From NCBI GenBank assembly GCA_963772295.1, contig CAVYWO010000020.1, forward strand, positions 1 through 64,000: a DNA stretch of 64,000 nt, given 5' to 3'. The stretch comes from AP-15 sp963772295 (GTDB taxonomy: Bacteria; Pseudomonadota; Alphaproteobacteria; ATCC43930; CGMCC-115725). The notes beneath the pieces were generated by a model. That model saw nothing but the letters and a program-made list of their open reading frames with translations. It had not been told where the DNA came from and ran no database searches. Below, one piece after another: positions 63,544-64,000 of this stretch (position 1 is its first letter; the number at the start of each line of letters is the position of its first letter). Position numbers and translations under genes: made by a program.

Positions 63544-64000
63544 TCAGGCGCGCAGCACGATCCAGTTCTGGTATTGGCCCTCGCGCGGCGGCAGAAAATC
63601 GACCACATCCATGATCCGGCCCCAATAGCGCTTGATGGTTTCCTCCTTGAAGAATGTCTGACTGATGAACCCGTCGCCGTAGAGGAAATAGGCGTTCGCC
63701 ATCTGCGGTTGCTCGAGCATCCACCCCGGGTGTCCCGCCTGCACCCAGTCCAGATGGCGGTTTTCATGATAAAACCGCCATGCATACTCGCATTGCACGG
63801 TCTGAATGACCAGGCCGCCGGGCCGGAGTACGCGCCGGAACTCGGAGAGCCAAGCGTCCCACAGGTATTTGGTGTGGGTGAAGACCGAGATGCCGTAAAT
63901 TACGTCGAGTGAATCGTCCTTATAGGGGAGGTGCGGCAAGGTGAAGGCCGAGAGCACCTCGATCTCGGACGGGAAGCTCTGCCGCATCCATTCGACGAGG
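63544..64000 (-). CDS. SAM methyltransferase, 5' end outside the window
   Basis: The frame is open to the window edge. Visible: FTLPHLPYKDDSLDVIYGIS, VFTHTKYLWDAWLSEFRRVL and RPGGLVIQTVQ, the post-SAM region of a Methyltransf_11/23 enzyme. The SAM glycine loop lies beyond 64000. The ATG at 63987 is internal. Converges on the 62583 gene, 22 bases between stops. Confidence 0.78.
   Translation of the reverse strand, partial: LVEWMRQSFPSEIEVLSAFTLPHLPYKDDSLDVIYGISVFTHTKYLWDAWLSEFRRVLRPGGLVIQTVQCEYAWRFYHENRHLDWVQAGHPGWMLEQPQMANAYFLYGDGFISQTFFKEETIKRYWGRIMDVVDFLPPREGQYQNWIVLRA

Noticed and set aside
1..64000. CRISPR arrays, tRNA and rRNA genes
   Set aside because: I looked for regularly spaced repeats and for cloverleaf or rRNA signatures and saw none; repeats present are REP, MITE and IS ends.

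Overview
The window is a high-GC bacterial chromosome segment, most likely from an alphaproteobacterium. That reading rests on protein style: a MOSC-ferredoxin reductase fusion, BkdA/BkdB, IlvD, NadS-type toxin-antitoxin pairs, and dense REP-like palindromes. The species cannot be named from sequence alone. The segment is unusually rich in broken genes and mobile DNA: about twenty gene remnants, five transposable or retro-elements, and several REP palindromes.

Layout. 0-1 kb: an integrase remnant. 1-9 kb: an FUSC-family membrane protein, a MOSC/FAD/2Fe-2S fusion enzyme, a mercuric-reductase-like flavoprotein, a ruined and internally inverted second copy of the MOSC fusion, a SnoaL-like protein and an aldo/keto reductase with an in-frame stop. 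8.9-13.3 kb: a respiratory block in which a sulfite-oxidase-like gene and a ba3-type oxidase subunit I have been joined by a deletion, followed by an intact diheme cytochrome c, with a catalase-family gene upstream. 13.6-17.4 kb: a branched-chain 2-oxoacid dehydrogenase operon (E1alpha, E1beta, E2) in which both E1 genes carry single-base frameshifts. 17.7-26.5 kb: alpha/beta-hydrolase/OsmC fusion, secreted MetX-like hydrolase, SDR, ArsR/SRPBCC pair with a visible operator, IlvD and a frameshifted MFS transporter.

26.9-34.9 kb is a gene graveyard: a complete IS1182-type element with perfect 20-bp ends, a truncated peptide-binding protein, an intact VapBC pair, fragments of indolepyruvate oxidoreductase, a PAS domain and a resolvase, then two paralogous toxin-antitoxin modules in which both toxins are broken and both antitoxins intact, ending in a 213-bp MITE with TA target duplication.

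35.6-64 kb is a surface-polysaccharide locus. It contains a fused heptose-1-phosphate nucleotidyltransferase/GmhB phosphatase, an HddA-type heptose kinase, four glycosyltransferase genes (one of 1044 residues with two catalytic modules), three NAD-dependent epimerases, a NovU-like C-methyltransferase, a DegT aminotransferase, a WbqC-like protein and several SAM methyltransferases. The heptose genes suggest GDP-D-glycero-D-manno-heptose as one precursor. The locus is split by a block of two IS110 transposases (38.5-42.5 kb). An IS1380 element with 5-bp target duplication interrupts one methyltransferase. A paralogous pair of small secreted proteins of unknown function brackets the 53-59 kb part, and a group II intron with a nearly deleted reverse-transcriptase gene lies at 60 kb.

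Many of the frameshifts are single-base changes, so either real gene decay or assembly error could explain them. The clean IS insertions, the deletion fusions and the inverted ruin cannot be explained by base-calling error.
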